A stretch of 64,000 bases of DNA from Streptomyces filamentosus (GCF_014654895.1 NZ_BNBE01000002.1:1-64000), one strand, 5' to 3'; shown: positions 51,198 through 60,671, counted from the first letter of the stretch. The notes: generated by a model not told the origin, from the sequence alone. Program-made: numbers and translations.

Positions 51198-52357
51198 GTG
51201 CGTTCCTTGGGGTGGATCGGTCGGGCAGTGCCGGCTCGCAGGCCGGTGTCAACGATGCGGGTGTTCCTGCGGTTTTGGTGTGGCCTTGCCTGGGTGGCTG
51301 CCGCAAGGAGGAGGTTTCTGCATTCGGTCTGGTCGAGGTGGCCTGCCTGCGCCAGTCCTCCTGCGGTGAAGGCTGCCCGGTTGAGCTTCTCGGTGAATGC
51401 CATGCCAGCGGGGCTGGTCCCGCAGGCACGGACTTCGTCCAGCAGCTTGTCGAGGACGCGCCGTCCGTCGCCTGCTGATCGCAGGGAAGGCCGCGGCCGT
51501 GTGGAGGGCATGGGTGGCTGCGGCGGCGTGGCGGCGGTGTGAAGGCTGTGGCCGGTGCGAGTGAGTTCGGCGACGAGCCAGAGAGGCAGGAGCGCTGGTT
51601 TACGGGCACCGGGCAGGGCCTGGTACTGGCCGGCCCGCGTCCGTGTGCCGGGGGCGACGATGTAACCGCTGGCGGCGCGGATGTCGACCTGCCAGGCGAG
51701 CGCTGCTTTAGTACCGGAGCCGCTGGAGGACCTGAACTGAGGGCCGCTGCGCAGGGTCCGGTACCAGATGTGCATGCCTCCTGAGGGAGTACGTACGCGG
51801 AGGGTGGCTGTGTCGTCGGCAGGGTTGAGGCGCTTGCGGTAGGCGGCCAGCAGAGCGAGCGTATCGAATCCGCTGCACAGGCCTGTCAGGTCGACCGCCT
51901 CGTGAATGGAGATGCCTGGGAGGAGGCGCTCTCGTCCGGGGATCTCAGAGCTGTGAGTGTCGATGTCTATGACGACGAGGCCAGCCGGGCCGCAGGCGAC
52001 GCCGGTGCCGAAGCGGGGCTCGGTCGTCCACCACTTTCTGATGGTCTCGGGGTGGGTGGTTGCTGCGTGGAATCCGTGGCACCAGCCTCCCCTGGAGTGA
52101 CAGGGGCAGTTCTGTGGAGCGTGCTGAACTCGGCTGCACTCGGTGCAGTTGGGTGCGGGGGTTTTGGCCTGGGGGACCAGCGGATGGACGGGGTACCCCT
52201 GTCGTGCCAGCCACAAAGCAGCCTCCAGTGAGGTCCTTCCGGTCATCGCCGTCGACGGCTGATCCGCGGGTGGGACGGGCACTGGTCTTCCTTGGCAATG
52301 GGTCGGGGTAAGTGTGGGGCTCTTGGTCTTCAGCCGGGAGCTTCCTGGCATCTTCAC
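51194..52357 (-). CDS. Primase-polymerase (prim-pol), replicon module B
   Basis: 387 residues; the start is uncertain (GTG 52357, ATG 52351, or ATG 52246 MTGRTSLEAALWLARQGYP, which matches the solitary paralogue's start best). Prim-pol landmarks: Cys cluster (CTECSRVQHAPQNCPCH), GGWCHGFHAAT, VVIDIDTH (metal site), VRTPSGGMHIWYR. A C-terminal helical extension (RVLDKLLDEVRACGTSPAG ... FTAGGLAQAGHLDQTECRNLL) is absent from the module A paralogue and may bind the helicase or DNA. The gene starts at the edge of iteron region B. Confidence 0.9.
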   Translation of the reverse strand: MKMPGSSRLKTKSPTLTPTHCQGRPVPVPPADQPSTAMTGRTSLEAALWLARQGYPVHPLVPQAKTPAPNCTECSRVQHAPQNCPCHSRGGWCHGFHAATTHPETIRKWWTTEPRFGTGVACGPAGLVVIDIDTHSSEIPGRERLLPGISIHEAVDLTGLCSGFDTLALLAAYRKRLNPADDTATLRVRTPSGGMHIWYRTLRSGPQFRSSSGSGTKAALAWQVDIRAASGYIVAPGTRTRAGQYQALPGARKPALLPLWLVAELTRTGHSLHTAATPPQPPMPSTRPRPSLRSAGDGRRVLDKLLDEVRACGTSPAGMAFTEKLNRAAFTAGGLAQAGHLDQTECRNLLLAAATQARPHQNRRNTRIVDTGLRAGTARPIHPKERT

Positions 52358-52358
52358 A

Positions 52359-53120
52359 AGGGACTGAAGGGACTGAAGATCTACTATGCCGGAGACTAGC
52401 GCAGACCGTGCACGACTCGCCCATTGCGTGAGCTCTCTTTACAAGTTGAGTCCCTTTGGTCCCTCAGTCCAGTTGTTCTGTGGCGATTTACCCCAAACGT
52501 CCCCTATCAGGGAAGGCTCGAGTCCCCCGTTCGCCCCTCACCCCCTGACTGGGTCTCGCCTTCAGCCCCTCCGCCCTCCCCGCGCAAACACTCAGTCCCT
52601 CCTCAGGACCCCTCCCCCTCTCCCGAGCCCCTCTCCCCCTAGCTAGGGGCTGGGCAGCGTTCCGTAGCTTTCGGTCCCTCTCGCTTCGGTCACTACACAA
52701 ACCTGCTGGGGGGGGGGCACCTCTTCGGTTCTCCAGGGACTGAAGGGACTCAATTTTCTAGTTATGAGCTACACAGATACATACAGCTGTCTCGCCCCCG
52801 CGCATACGCGCACGCACTAAGCACGGAAGTACCGAACTTGAGTCCCTTCAGTCCCTCCCTTGAGAGGATCATCCCTCTGACCAGCACTTTTACTCAGGGA
52901 CTGAACCTGCAGGGACTGAAACACAGGCCAGCCCCCGAGTAAACAAACAGGCAATTGGGAGCTGGCACTCTCCAGTTGAGGCATATGCCTTCAGTCCCTC
53001 GGTGCAGCCCCAGGGGCTCTCAGGGACTCACCGATGCCAGCACTCCCCCGGCAAGGGACCAGAACAACCAGCGAAACATCTACGTGCGGACTCTTTCCAA
53101 GTTCAGTCCCTTCAGTCCCT
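52359..53120. repeat. Iteron region B (AGGGACTGAAGGGACT family), putative replication origin
   Basis: Repeats of AGGGACT in both orientations. Tandem pairs: 52359-52378, 52735-52753 (AGGGACTGAAGGGACTCAA), 52838-52856 (exact complement) and 53102-53120 (reverse). Singles at about 52593, 52896, 52911, 52990 and 53022. The 52735 and 52838 pairs are a perfect 19-bp inverted repeat around an 84-bp AT-richer core (TTTTCTAGTTATGAGC ...). The prim-pol/helicase operon starts at one edge. From 53121 to 53808 I see no gene. Confidence 0.88.
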
Positions 53121-53675
53121 GGCGCACCTCGGACCCGGGGCTACCAACGCTCTGCCCTCAGTAGCCCAGGTCGGGCCAAGAAGTCATATCCACTTATTTC
53201 TGAACATTTTCGTTGTATAGGTGAGCCACGGAAGACTGAGTTGATAAGGCCAAAGCATGCACAGACTTGTGGCCGCATCCGTTCACGAAGTGGTGAAGAC
53301 AAACCGGAGACACAGCAGGAACACGCCGCCTGGCGCTGCTGCCCGTCACTGCCTCCTTGCCGATGGACTGCGCCCTGCCTGACGGCCGTGCACCGCAGCA
53401 TGAACCTCACCATGAGGCAGCGGGAGCCCCTGCTCTGCATCTCTCCGGCGCAGTTTTGCCGCGGCATCCAGGGGCCCAGTGCTTTGCTTGGCTGACAAGC
53501 TGGCACCGGACCGGCATGACGGCTTCAGACAGAGCAACATCCCTGAGTGCCTGGGTCCGAGTAATCCTTCACGCCCAGAGAGGCCAGACCCTGAGCAGCT
53601 CCCACCAGCCTGCATACGGGCTGGCCCGGGCGGCCAAAGTTCATGGCACTACACAACTGCGACCGCCAGTAGGTC

Positions 53676-54578
53676 ATCGGATGTGAGGGCTTGTGGGTCG
53701 GGTGCGCCAGCGGTGGGTGTACCAGGCTGCGGACGGTGACGATGCCGGTGGCCAGAGCGATGAAGAACTCGACGCAGCTCCGGCGGTGCTCGGTGTAAGT
53801 TCTGCCGGGTGGAGATCGGGGAGTTGATTGGGGCGGGGCGGACAGCGGATGTGTTCGTCCTCGACGACGACCGGGTCGTGCGGCGCTACCGCGACGGTGA
53901 GGACGCCACCGGTGAAGCAGTCGTGATGGCGTACCTGGCCGAGCACGGGTATCCGGTGCCGACGGTATGGCCGGGCGCGGCGGCCGATGAGTTGGTGATG
54001 CAGCGGCTGTCGGGGCCGACGATGCGTGAGGCGCTGGTTGCAGGCATGCTCAGCGGCGAGCAGGCCGGCGAGTTGCTGGCCGATCTGCTGCTGCGACTGC
54101 ACGCCATCCCGCCCCGGGCCGGGGCCGACCCCGCCCACCGCATCGTCCACCTCGACCTGCACCCGGAGAACGTCTTCCTCACCCCCGACGGCCCCGTGGT
54201 GATCGACTGGGCCACTGCCCAGGAGGGACCTCCCGGCCTGGACACCGCGATGGCCGCGCTGATCCTCGCGCAGGTAGCGCTCACCATGCCGGCCGCTGCC
54301 GGGATCGCCCGGACTGTCCTCCCCTCCCTGGTGCGTCGACTCGGTGGCACCGACGGCATGCTGCTGCCTGAGGCCCGGGCCCGGCGGGCCGCCAATCCGA
54401 CCCTCACCCAGGAGGAGATTGCTGCCCTCGACGAGGCGGTCGCCCTGATCCTGGCGGCAGGAGCCGATGCCCATGACGGCGTCCTCCAGTAGCAGGTGAG
54501 CTGGGGCTATCGGATGCGGGGGCTGGTCGGTCGGGTGTCCCAGTGGTGGGTGTACCAAGCCCGGCGGATCAGGCGATG
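53676..54578. repeat. Direct repeats flanking the small kinase gene
   Basis: About 68 bp at 53676-53745 (ATCGGATGTGAGGGCTTG ... GTCGGGTGCGCCAGCGGTGG) recurs imperfectly at 54510-54578 (ATCGGATGCGGGGGCTGG ... GTCGGGTGTCCCAGTGGTGG, then GTGTACCA). They bracket the gene at 53809-54492. They may be traces of a duplication or of an excisable segment. Confidence 0.6.
53809..54492 (+). CDS. Small aminoglycoside-phosphotransferase-fold kinase
   Basis: 227 residues from GTG 53809. N-terminal lobe with LIGAGRTADVFVLDDDRVVRRY; catalytic loop HRIVHLDLHPENVFL (HxDxxxxN form) and the metal-binding VVIDWATAQEG. Shorter than typical aminoglycoside kinases (about 260-300), so the substrate may be different; no resistance claim can be made. 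Flanked by direct repeats. Confidence 0.8.
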   Translation: MEIGELIGAGRTADVFVLDDDRVVRRYRDGEDATGEAVVMAYLAEHGYPVPTVWPGAAADELVMQRLSGPTMREALVAGMLSGEQAGELLADLLLRLHAIPPRAGADPAHRIVHLDLHPENVFLTPDGPVVIDWATAQEGPPGLDTAMAALILAQVALTMPAAAGIARTVLPSLVRRLGGTDGMLLPEARARRAANPTLTQEEIAALDEAVALILAAGADAHDGVLQ

Positions 54579-54631
54579 AGGCGAGGGCCTGTCCGGTCTG
54601 CCCCATGTAGTTCTGTATCGGAGCCTGCACC

Positions 54632-55018
54632 ATGACGGCCAGCAGCCGCGCAGGCTCGCCCGATCAGCCTGCGCAGTCTCATAGTGTGCTCATGGATCGT
54701 TTCGTGGGTCAGGGCCGCCTTGAATGGTGGGCTAACCAGTCGACTTGCCTTGAGATGTACGACATCGACTTCACCGTCGCTGTCGACGCGGTCGGCCAGT
54801 GGCGGGCAACCGGGCGGCATACCAACGCTCTTGACACGATCCAGCGCGAGGGCTGGGACTTTCTCATGGAGATGGATCCCCACTTCTCCATTGCGTTTCC
54901 CGGCGAGGACCGCGGAGGGATCATGGTGCGAGTCGTCGAGGCAGGGGATGGAACCCTCACGCTCACGGAAGCGCCGGACTGGGACGGCTCTGGGAACGTC
55001 ACCTTCGACCTCGCCTGA
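54632..55018 (+). CDS. Unknown 128-residue protein
   Basis: ATG 54632 has GGAG eight bases upstream. Sequence such as WWANQSTCLEMYDIDFTVAVDAVGQW and MVRVVEAGDGTLTLTEAPDW suggests a small beta-sandwich. Acidic and soluble. No family recognised. Confidence 0.55.
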   Translation: MTASSRAGSPDQPAQSHSVLMDRFVGQGRLEWWANQSTCLEMYDIDFTVAVDAVGQWRATGRHTNALDTIQREGWDFLMEMDPHFSIAFPGEDRGGIMVRVVEAGDGTLTLTEAPDWDGSGNVTFDLA

Positions 55019-55050
55019 GGACAGCTCGTAAGGGCAGGAGATCGTCTTCG

Positions 55051-55470
55051 CTACCCTGCCACCGACTCCGGCGTGTCACCCCTTACTGATCTTTCAGAAT
55101 GAGTTCGGAGGCGGCGCAGGTATATGAGGCTGCAGTCAAGGTCGAGAAGGCCCTGGTGGAGATCGGCGCGTTGCTCGTAGCGGGTGCGGAGCTGTTTGAA
55201 CTGGTGCAGCCAGGCGAAGGTGCGCTCGACCACCCAGCGCACCTTGCCCAGTCCTGAACCGTGAGCGACGCCGCGTCGGGCGATCATCGGCTTGATGCCG
55301 CGCCTCCCCAGCAGGCGGCGGTACTTGTCGAAGTCATAGCCCCGGCCGGCATACAGACGTCGGGGTTCCGTAGAGGTCGACGATCAGGCGGTGCTTGAAG
55401 CCGGGGCGGGCGCGGTCAACGGGCGAGGGTCCAACGTGGTCCCCCCTAATCCAGTGCGTAAGCAGACGGC
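55051..55470 (-). pseudogene. Decayed IS5-family transposase with internal deletion
   Basis: The C-terminal part MIARRGVAHGSGLGKVRWVV and ERTFAWLHQFKQLRTRYEQR is clear. Upstream, GRGYDFDKYRRLLGRRGIKP and GDHVGPSPVDRARPGFKHRL are present in other frames, but the segment normally between them (the TLTGGNRND region) is missing. The N-terminal third is absent. Confidence 0.8.
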
Positions 55471-55760
55471 CCGGGACCATGCAACGGACCGGGACGACTG
55501 CTTGCGCTGGACAGCGAATGCCTGGATCCCCCCTGGCCGTCAAGGCCTCCTCAAAGAGCGGCATCGCTGTCCGTTGCGGGGCTCGCGGTGATGACGCGGG
55601 CGCCGGGTTGATGCCTCCGTTTCTCTCGGCCCCTGAGGCCTCTGTCAAGAGCGGCGCAGCCCGGCGCCTCCGTGATCACCGCGAAACTCGGGGGGGCCCT
55701 ATCCCTTTGGTCAAGGGAAACGAGGGTGCGTTAGGTCGGAGAGCCAGGCAGCATGTCGGG

Positions 55761-56236
55761 GTGGCTGATCTGCTGTGGGATGACGTGAGTTCTTTCTTCG
55801 ACCCGGACTCGATGGGGTCGCTGCCGGACGTGCGTGTCCCGGATGTCTCGGTGGAGGGCTGGCAGTCGGTCCTTGATCTTGTCGCGGAGAAGGGCTGGAA
55901 GTGCCAGTACTCCGAGGGAGAGACGGTGCTTCCCGTGCCCCGGGCGGAGGTCGTGCTGTCCGCCCGGTGGATGCCGAGTGTCCGAACCTGCGGGTCTGGC
56001 CGACTGCTGATGTGCTGGCGATCTTCCGCTTCCTCGACGACGAGGTCATTGACTTCGACGTCGATCTGCGGGAGTTGCAGGGGCAGGAACGACTCGATGT
56101 GTTGTGCGGCTTTCTCCGGGAGATCGGGCAGCGGTTGGGCAGACCCGTGCTGATGGACGGGGAGGGTGCCTATGGCCATCCGATCCTCGGCTTCGATGTC
56201 GAGACTGATCGAGTCGTCCTTCTCATGGAGCCGTAG
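55761..56236 (+). pseudogene. Unknown gene split by a one-base frameshift
   Basis: Frame 1 begins VADLLWDDVSSFFDPDSMGS and reads to AEVVLSAR near 55968. Coding character then shifts to another frame from PVDAECPNLRVWPTADVLAI to GHPILGFDVETDRVVLLMEP (stop 56236). A single missing base near 55965-55970 explains both halves. The protein would be about 158 residues, acidic, alpha/beta, and of unknown function. Confidence 0.65.
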
Positions 56237-57443
56237 GTCTGGCGGCTGAACCCGACTGCTGAGGTTCGTAGAAGGTGCCGTCGCGGAGCATGGCGAAGAG
56301 GACGTCGGCCCGGCGTCGGGCGAGGCAGAGCAGAGCCTGGGTGTGGTGCTTGCCCTGAGTGATCTTCTTGTCGTAGTAGGCCCGGGACGCCGGGTCGGCC
56401 AGGGCGGCGAACGCGGAGAGGAAGAAAGCCCGTTTGAGCTGCTTGTTTCCTCTCCGGGAGGGCTGCTCGCCGCGGATCGAGGAGCCCGAGCTCCGGGTAG
56501 CCGGGGCGAGTCCGGCGTAGGCGGCCAGGTGGCTGGCGGTCGGGAAGGTGCTGCCGTCGCCGACCTCGATCAGGATCCGGGCTCCGGTCCTGACACCGAC
56601 ACCCGGCATCGAGGTCAGGACCTTGGAAAGAGGGTGGGCCTCCAGGAGTTCCTCGATCCGCCCGGCCAGCAGTTTGCGCTGGTCGAGCACGGCCGTCAGC
56701 GAGGCGGCCAGGCTCGGGACGATCAGCGCGGTCGCCTCGGTCCCCGGGACCGTCACGGTCTGCTCATCAAGCGCGGCGAAGATCTCCTCGACCAGCCGCT
56801 CGGCCATCCTCGGCGCCTTCGGCCGCAGCAGCGTGACCAGCCGCCGACGGCCCGCCTTGCGTATCTGTGCCGGTGAGCCGAACCGCTCCAGCAAGGCCAG
56901 GACGGCCGGGTGCTGCAACCGCGGCCCCAGGACCCGTTCCAGCGACGGGTGGATCTGGGTCAGCAGGCCGTGCAGCCGGTTTGCGACTCTGGTGGCCTCG
57001 CCGGCCAGGTCGTCGTCGAACCCTACGATCATCTCCAGCTCGGCGATCGTCTCGTCCTCGCCGTCAATGGCCCGCAGCGTGTGCGGCATCGCGCGGGCCG
57101 CGTCGGCGATGATGAACGCATCCTTCGCGTCCGTCTTGGCCTCGCCGGGGTAGAGGTCGGCGATCCGTCGCATCGTCAGGCCGGGCAGGTAGGCGACCGG
57201 GCAGCCCATGTCTCGCGCGACCGCGAGCGGCAGGGCGCCGATCGAGGCCGGCTGGTCGACCACGACCAGCACCGTCCCGTGCTTGGCCTGGAGTTTCGCG
57301 AAGAGCTCGCGGAGCTTGGGTTCGGTATTGGGCAGGCGCTTGTCGAACGCCTTCTTGCCGGCCGGGGTGACGGCGGTGGCGTGGTGTTCGCCCTTGCCGA
57401 CGTCCAGGCCGAGGAAGACGTCGATGTCGCCGGTGTCGATCAC
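56223..57443 (-). CDS. IS110-family transposase (first of a divergent pair)
   Basis: 406 residues from GTG 57443 with AGGGG upstream. RuvC-like DEDD domain: Asp in VFLGLDVGKGEHHATAV, acidic/D in VVVDQPASIGAL, and KTDAKDAFIIADAAR. C-terminal Tnp domain LTSMPGVGVRTGARILIEVG ... LAAYAGLAPATRSSGSS with the serine candidate. IS110 recombinases use a structured bridge RNA from the non-coding element end; for this gene it would lie upstream, in 57444-57900. Confidence 0.9.
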   Translation of the reverse strand: MIDTGDIDVFLGLDVGKGEHHATAVTPAGKKAFDKRLPNTEPKLRELFAKLQAKHGTVLVVVDQPASIGALPLAVARDMGCPVAYLPGLTMRRIADLYPGEAKTDAKDAFIIADAARAMPHTLRAIDGEDETIAELEMIVGFDDDLAGEATRVANRLHGLLTQIHPSLERVLGPRLQHPAVLALLERFGSPAQIRKAGRRRLVTLLRPKAPRMAERLVEEIFAALDEQTVTVPGTEATALIVPSLAASLTAVLDQRKLLAGRIEELLEAHPLSKVLTSMPGVGVRTGARILIEVGDGSTFPTASHLAAYAGLAPATRSSGSSIRGEQPSRRGNKQLKRAFFLSAFAALADPASRAYYDKKITQGKHHTQALLCLARRRADVLFAMLRDGTFYEPQQSGSAARPTAP

Positions 57444-57903
57444 GTGCAGGCCCCTCCGCTCACGCCTTTCGTCCGGCCTTGCCAGGGCACCGAGCTGCCA
57501 CATCCACGTTACGGAGAGCTCTTCCGGTCTTGGGTGAAGCCGGTGCTCAAGCCCCTCATCAGCGGTCCGTCGATGCCTCCGGACCCAGTGACACCACCCC
57601 CCGGATCATGAACAACAAGGGGGGGAAGTCATGCCGGACCCGAAGGCCGGAGGCCCCATTGCGGAGCCACGAAGACGGTAACGGGGGGGGCTCGGACGTT
57701 GATCGTCACGGCGCGAGCCCGTTCCAGGGTCGACCTCTTGTTCATCCGCGAGCCCGCGAGCTCTGCAGAAAGATCGAGCCCCTGGGGCGCGCTGGTGTCG
57801 CGAACGGCTACTGAGATGGCGGACCAACGAGTCCTTGGATTAGGGCGCCGCGTGCCCCGCATGTGCTCGTGAGCTGCATAAACGGCGGATCTGGGAGGAT
57901 CGC
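57444..57903. other. Shared non-coding interval between two divergent IS110-type genes
   Basis: 460 bp without a supported gene. It must contain the 5' ends of both IS110-type elements. G-rich runs (GAACAACAAGGGGGGGAAG near 57608 and ACGGTAACGGGGGGGGC near 57676) could belong to structured RNA loops. The element boundaries cannot be set because IS110 insertions leave little or no target duplication. Confidence 0.5.
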
Positions 57904-59154
57904 TTGACTGTGTTCTGCGGCATCGACTGGGCAGAGCGCCACCACGACATTGCCCTCGTCGACGAAGCCGGCACTCTGCTCGCCAAGGCCCGTATCACCG
58001 ATGATGCGGCCGGCTACCACCAGCTTCTGAACCTCCTGGCCGAGCACGGTGACAGCCCAGAAGATCCGATACTGGTGGCCATCGAGACTAGCCACGGCCT
58101 CCTGGTCGCGAGCCTGCGCACCGGCAGCCGCCGGGTCTTCGCGATCAACCCTCTCGCCGCCGCCGCCCGCTACCGCGACCGCCACGGCGTCAGCGGCAAG
58201 AAGTCCGACCCCGGCGACGCCCTGGTCCTGGCGAACATCCTGCGCACCGACATGCACGCCCGCCGGCCCCTGCCAGCCGACTCCGAACTTGCCCAGGCCA
58301 TCACGGTCCTGGCCCGGGCCCAGCAGGACGCCGTCTGGGCTCGCCAGCAGGTCGCCAACCAGGTCCGCTCGCTCCTGCGCGAGTACTACCCTGCCGCTCT
58401 GCTGGCCTTCCAAGGCAAGCAAGGCGGCCTGACCAGGGCTGACGCCCGCGTCATCCTCACCCTGGCCCCGACCCCGGTCAAGGCCGCGAAGCTCGCCCTC
58501 GCCCAGCTGCGAACCGCCCTCAAACGCAGTGGCCGCCTCCGCGGCTGCGACACGGAAGCCGAGCGACTGCGGAACATCTTCCGCGCTGAGTACGCCCACC
58601 AGCTTCTCGCGGTTGAGAACGCCTTCGGCCACCAGCTCCTGGCTCTGCTCAAGCAGCTGGACGCGGTCTGCCAGGCTGCGGACGGTCTCGCGGAGGCGGC
58701 CACAGCCGCCTTTCACCAGCACACCGACAGCGAGATCCTGCTCAGCTTTCCAGGCCTGGGGCCCATGCTCGGTGCCCGCGTACTCGCTGAGCTGGGTGAC
58801 GACCGGGCACGGTTCACCGACGCGCGAGCGCTGAAGTCGTACGCCGGATCCGCGCCCATCACCCGGGCCTCTGGCAAGAAGCGCTTCGTCGGCCGCCGCT
58901 TCGTCAAGAACAACCGCCTCATCAACGCCGGCTTCCTCTGGGCCTTCGCCGCCCTTACCGCCTCACCAGGAGCGAATGCGCACTACCGACGCCGACGCGA
59001 GCACGGCGACTGGCATGCCGCCGCACAACGGCACTTGCTGAACCGCTTCCTCGGCCAGCTCCATCACTGCCTCAAGACCCGGCAGCTCTTCGACGAACAA
59101 CGCGCCTTCGCGCCGATGGCTCTGCCTTTGGAAGCGTCGAGCGCTCAGACATAG
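57904..59154 (+). CDS. IS110-family transposase (second of a divergent pair)
   Basis: 416 residues from TTG 57904 with GGAGG five bases upstream. RuvC-like residues: FCGIDWAERHHDIALVDEAG (Asp), VAIETSHGLLV (Glu) and KKSDPGDALVLANILRTD (two Asp). C-terminal domain LLSFPGLGPMLGARVLAELG ... LKSYAGSAPITRASGKK. Only distantly like the first transposase, so these are two separate insertions. Resembles the IS110/IS117 group of streptomycetes. Confidence 0.9.
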   Translation: MTVFCGIDWAERHHDIALVDEAGTLLAKARITDDAAGYHQLLNLLAEHGDSPEDPILVAIETSHGLLVASLRTGSRRVFAINPLAAAARYRDRHGVSGKKSDPGDALVLANILRTDMHARRPLPADSELAQAITVLARAQQDAVWARQQVANQVRSLLREYYPAALLAFQGKQGGLTRADARVILTLAPTPVKAAKLALAQLRTALKRSGRLRGCDTEAERLRNIFRAEYAHQLLAVENAFGHQLLALLKQLDAVCQAADGLAEAATAAFHQHTDSEILLSFPGLGPMLGARVLAELGDDRARFTDARALKSYAGSAPITRASGKKRFVGRRFVKNNRLINAGFLWAFAALTASPGANAHYRRRREHGDWHAAAQRHLLNRFLGQLHHCLKTRQLFDEQRAFAPMALPLEASSAQT

Positions 59155-59178
59155 TCAGGGCCGCTGTCGGCTTGCCGC

Positions 59179-59640
59179 TCACCCGCCTGCCCTGTCCGCT
59201 CCGGTTGCCCTGCTCAACTGGGCGGCGAGACGGACGGCGCTCTTCTCCCCGGCTCGCTGCCTGATCAGACCCTCTTTGGCAGCTGCACGAAGCCAGACCT
59301 TCGAGCTGTTTTCATCGGCCTTCAGCACTCGCGCGGTCACCACTACGGGATTCAGACCGCCGGCACCGCCGCCGGTGACGATGCGGATAGTTTCGTCCTC
59401 GCCCAAGCAAACTGGCACGGTCTCAACAACGCGGCCCGCCCTCCCGAGCACACCGGAGACGCGCTTCACCGCATCGTCGAAAGGCAACGGAACAAGCAGA
59501 TCGACCTCATGGACGTTCTTCTTCATCAACTTGGCCACCACCTGGACCAAGCGACCACTACCCCCACCCACTGCACCGAGAGCAGCAAGCTCCTCAGCCA
59601 AGATCTGGTCTTCGCTCTGATCCACGAACCCCACCCTCAC
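59179..59640 (-). CDS. Unknown 153-residue protein
   Basis: GTG 59640 opens VRVGFVDQSEDQILAEELAA. The middle resembles a small alpha/beta domain (VHEVDLLVPLPFDDAVKRVSG ... VCLGEDETIRIVTGGGAG). The last part (VWLRAAAKEGLIRQRAGEKS) looks like a short helical tail. Family not recognised. Upstream sequence to 59762 seems non-coding. Confidence 0.5.
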   Translation of the reverse strand: MRVGFVDQSEDQILAEELAALGAVGGGSGRLVQVVAKLMKKNVHEVDLLVPLPFDDAVKRVSGVLGRAGRVVETVPVCLGEDETIRIVTGGGAGGLNPVVVTARVLKADENSSKVWLRAAAKEGLIRQRAGEKSAVRLAAQLSRATGADRAGG

Positions 59641-59762
59641 CGACAGACCGCTCCTACCGGGCCACCAATGCTGTTCCGCCCGGCAGACCATGGTGACGTA
59701 TGCAGATCGTTGAAGCACACCCCGGCTTACCGCCACCCCGACCGGGCGGACGGCTTGACTTG

Positions 59763-60050
59763 TTAACCCCCTGAGAGGTCTTTGAGGGCCCGAACGTGCG
59801 ATCCGTCCATGGAGCAGTCGTCCAGGTCCAGCAGGTCGGCGCGACGAAGCTCGATCAGCAGAGCGGCGTGCAGGCGCGGCCAGACGCTGGCCTCGGTCCA
59901 GTCCCGCAGTCGGCGCCAAGCCGTCACCCCGGAACAGCCCACCGTCTCCGCTGGGACGTCACGCCACGCGATGCCAGTCCGCAGCATGTACATGAAGCCG
60001 ACGGGCGCCACTCGGTCGGGCACACGCAACCGCCCGGTCCGCCATGTCAT
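59763..60050 (-). pseudogene. N-terminal fragment of an IS5-type transposase
   Basis: Encodes FMYMLRTGIAWRDVPAETVG, CSGVTAWRRLRDWTEASVWP and DLDDCSMDGSHVRALKDLSGG, typical of the start of IS5-family transposases. It ends by a stop right after ALKDLSGG, so the catalytic remainder is gone. Overlaps the end of the next gene by 4 bp. Confidence 0.75.
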
Positions 60051-60643
60051 GTGCTGGAGGCAGCACGGTGGGCAAGCCAGGCAGCAAGATCGTCAGCATG
60101 CAGCTCTAGGAACTCCTGGGCGTACTCAGTGGCGTCCTGCGGGGCGTGCCCCGCCTTCATGTACACATCGGCCAAGTGACCGACGATGGACTGTGCCCCT
60201 GCCCCGCCTTTGTCGTGCTGGTGGATGGCGGTACGGAAGACGGGTACTAGAGCGGCGGGCATGTGGAAGGCGTGCGTCTTCCTCCATCCCTCTGGGCCCG
60301 CTTTCGTTGAGGTGAGTACTGCAGGGATGGAGCTGGGCCAGTTTCCCTGGCTTGTCAGCGTTCTGGTGGCACGGGCGAGGCTCGTGGTGGCTCCATTGAG
60401 GCGGCCTTCTCCGCGCTGCTCACGGAAGTCGGCGCCGAGCGCGCGGCCGTTGCCCTGGACGGCGAGGCGGAGCAGGTGCTTGGCGTCGGGGGTGACGCGG
60501 TCGTACAGAGCGGATGCGGCTTCGACGGTAGGGGCGTCGCCGGTGGTGAGGGTGTGGGTGGGGAGCTGGGTGGCAAGTTCGTACAGTTTGTCGAACCATT
60601 CAGGCGGTGCGCCGGAGATATGGAGGGTGTAGCTGTTGCTCAC
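60047..60643 (-). CDS. Unknown 198-residue plasmid protein
   Basis: Starts MSNSYTLHISGAPPEWFDKL. The N-terminal two-thirds contain a helix-turn-helix-like region (HLLRLAVQGNGRALGADFRE, LNGATTSLARATRTLTSQGN). The C-terminus is helical (AGHAPQDATEYAQEFLELHADDLAAWLA). Palindromic sequence upstream suggests self-regulation. Family not recognised. Confidence 0.65.
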   Translation of the reverse strand: MSNSYTLHISGAPPEWFDKLYELATQLPTHTLTTGDAPTVEAASALYDRVTPDAKHLLRLAVQGNGRALGADFREQRGEGRLNGATTSLARATRTLTSQGNWPSSIPAVLTSTKAGPEGWRKTHAFHMPAALVPVFRTAIHQHDKGGAGAQSIVGHLADVYMKAGHAPQDATEYAQEFLELHADDLAAWLAHRAASST

Positions 60644-60671
60644 TGCAGCCCTTTCAGAGAACTAAGGAAAA

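Noticed and set aside
53121..53808. Coding frames right of iteron region B
   Set aside because: No domain, weak starts and conflicting frames; treated as non-coding.
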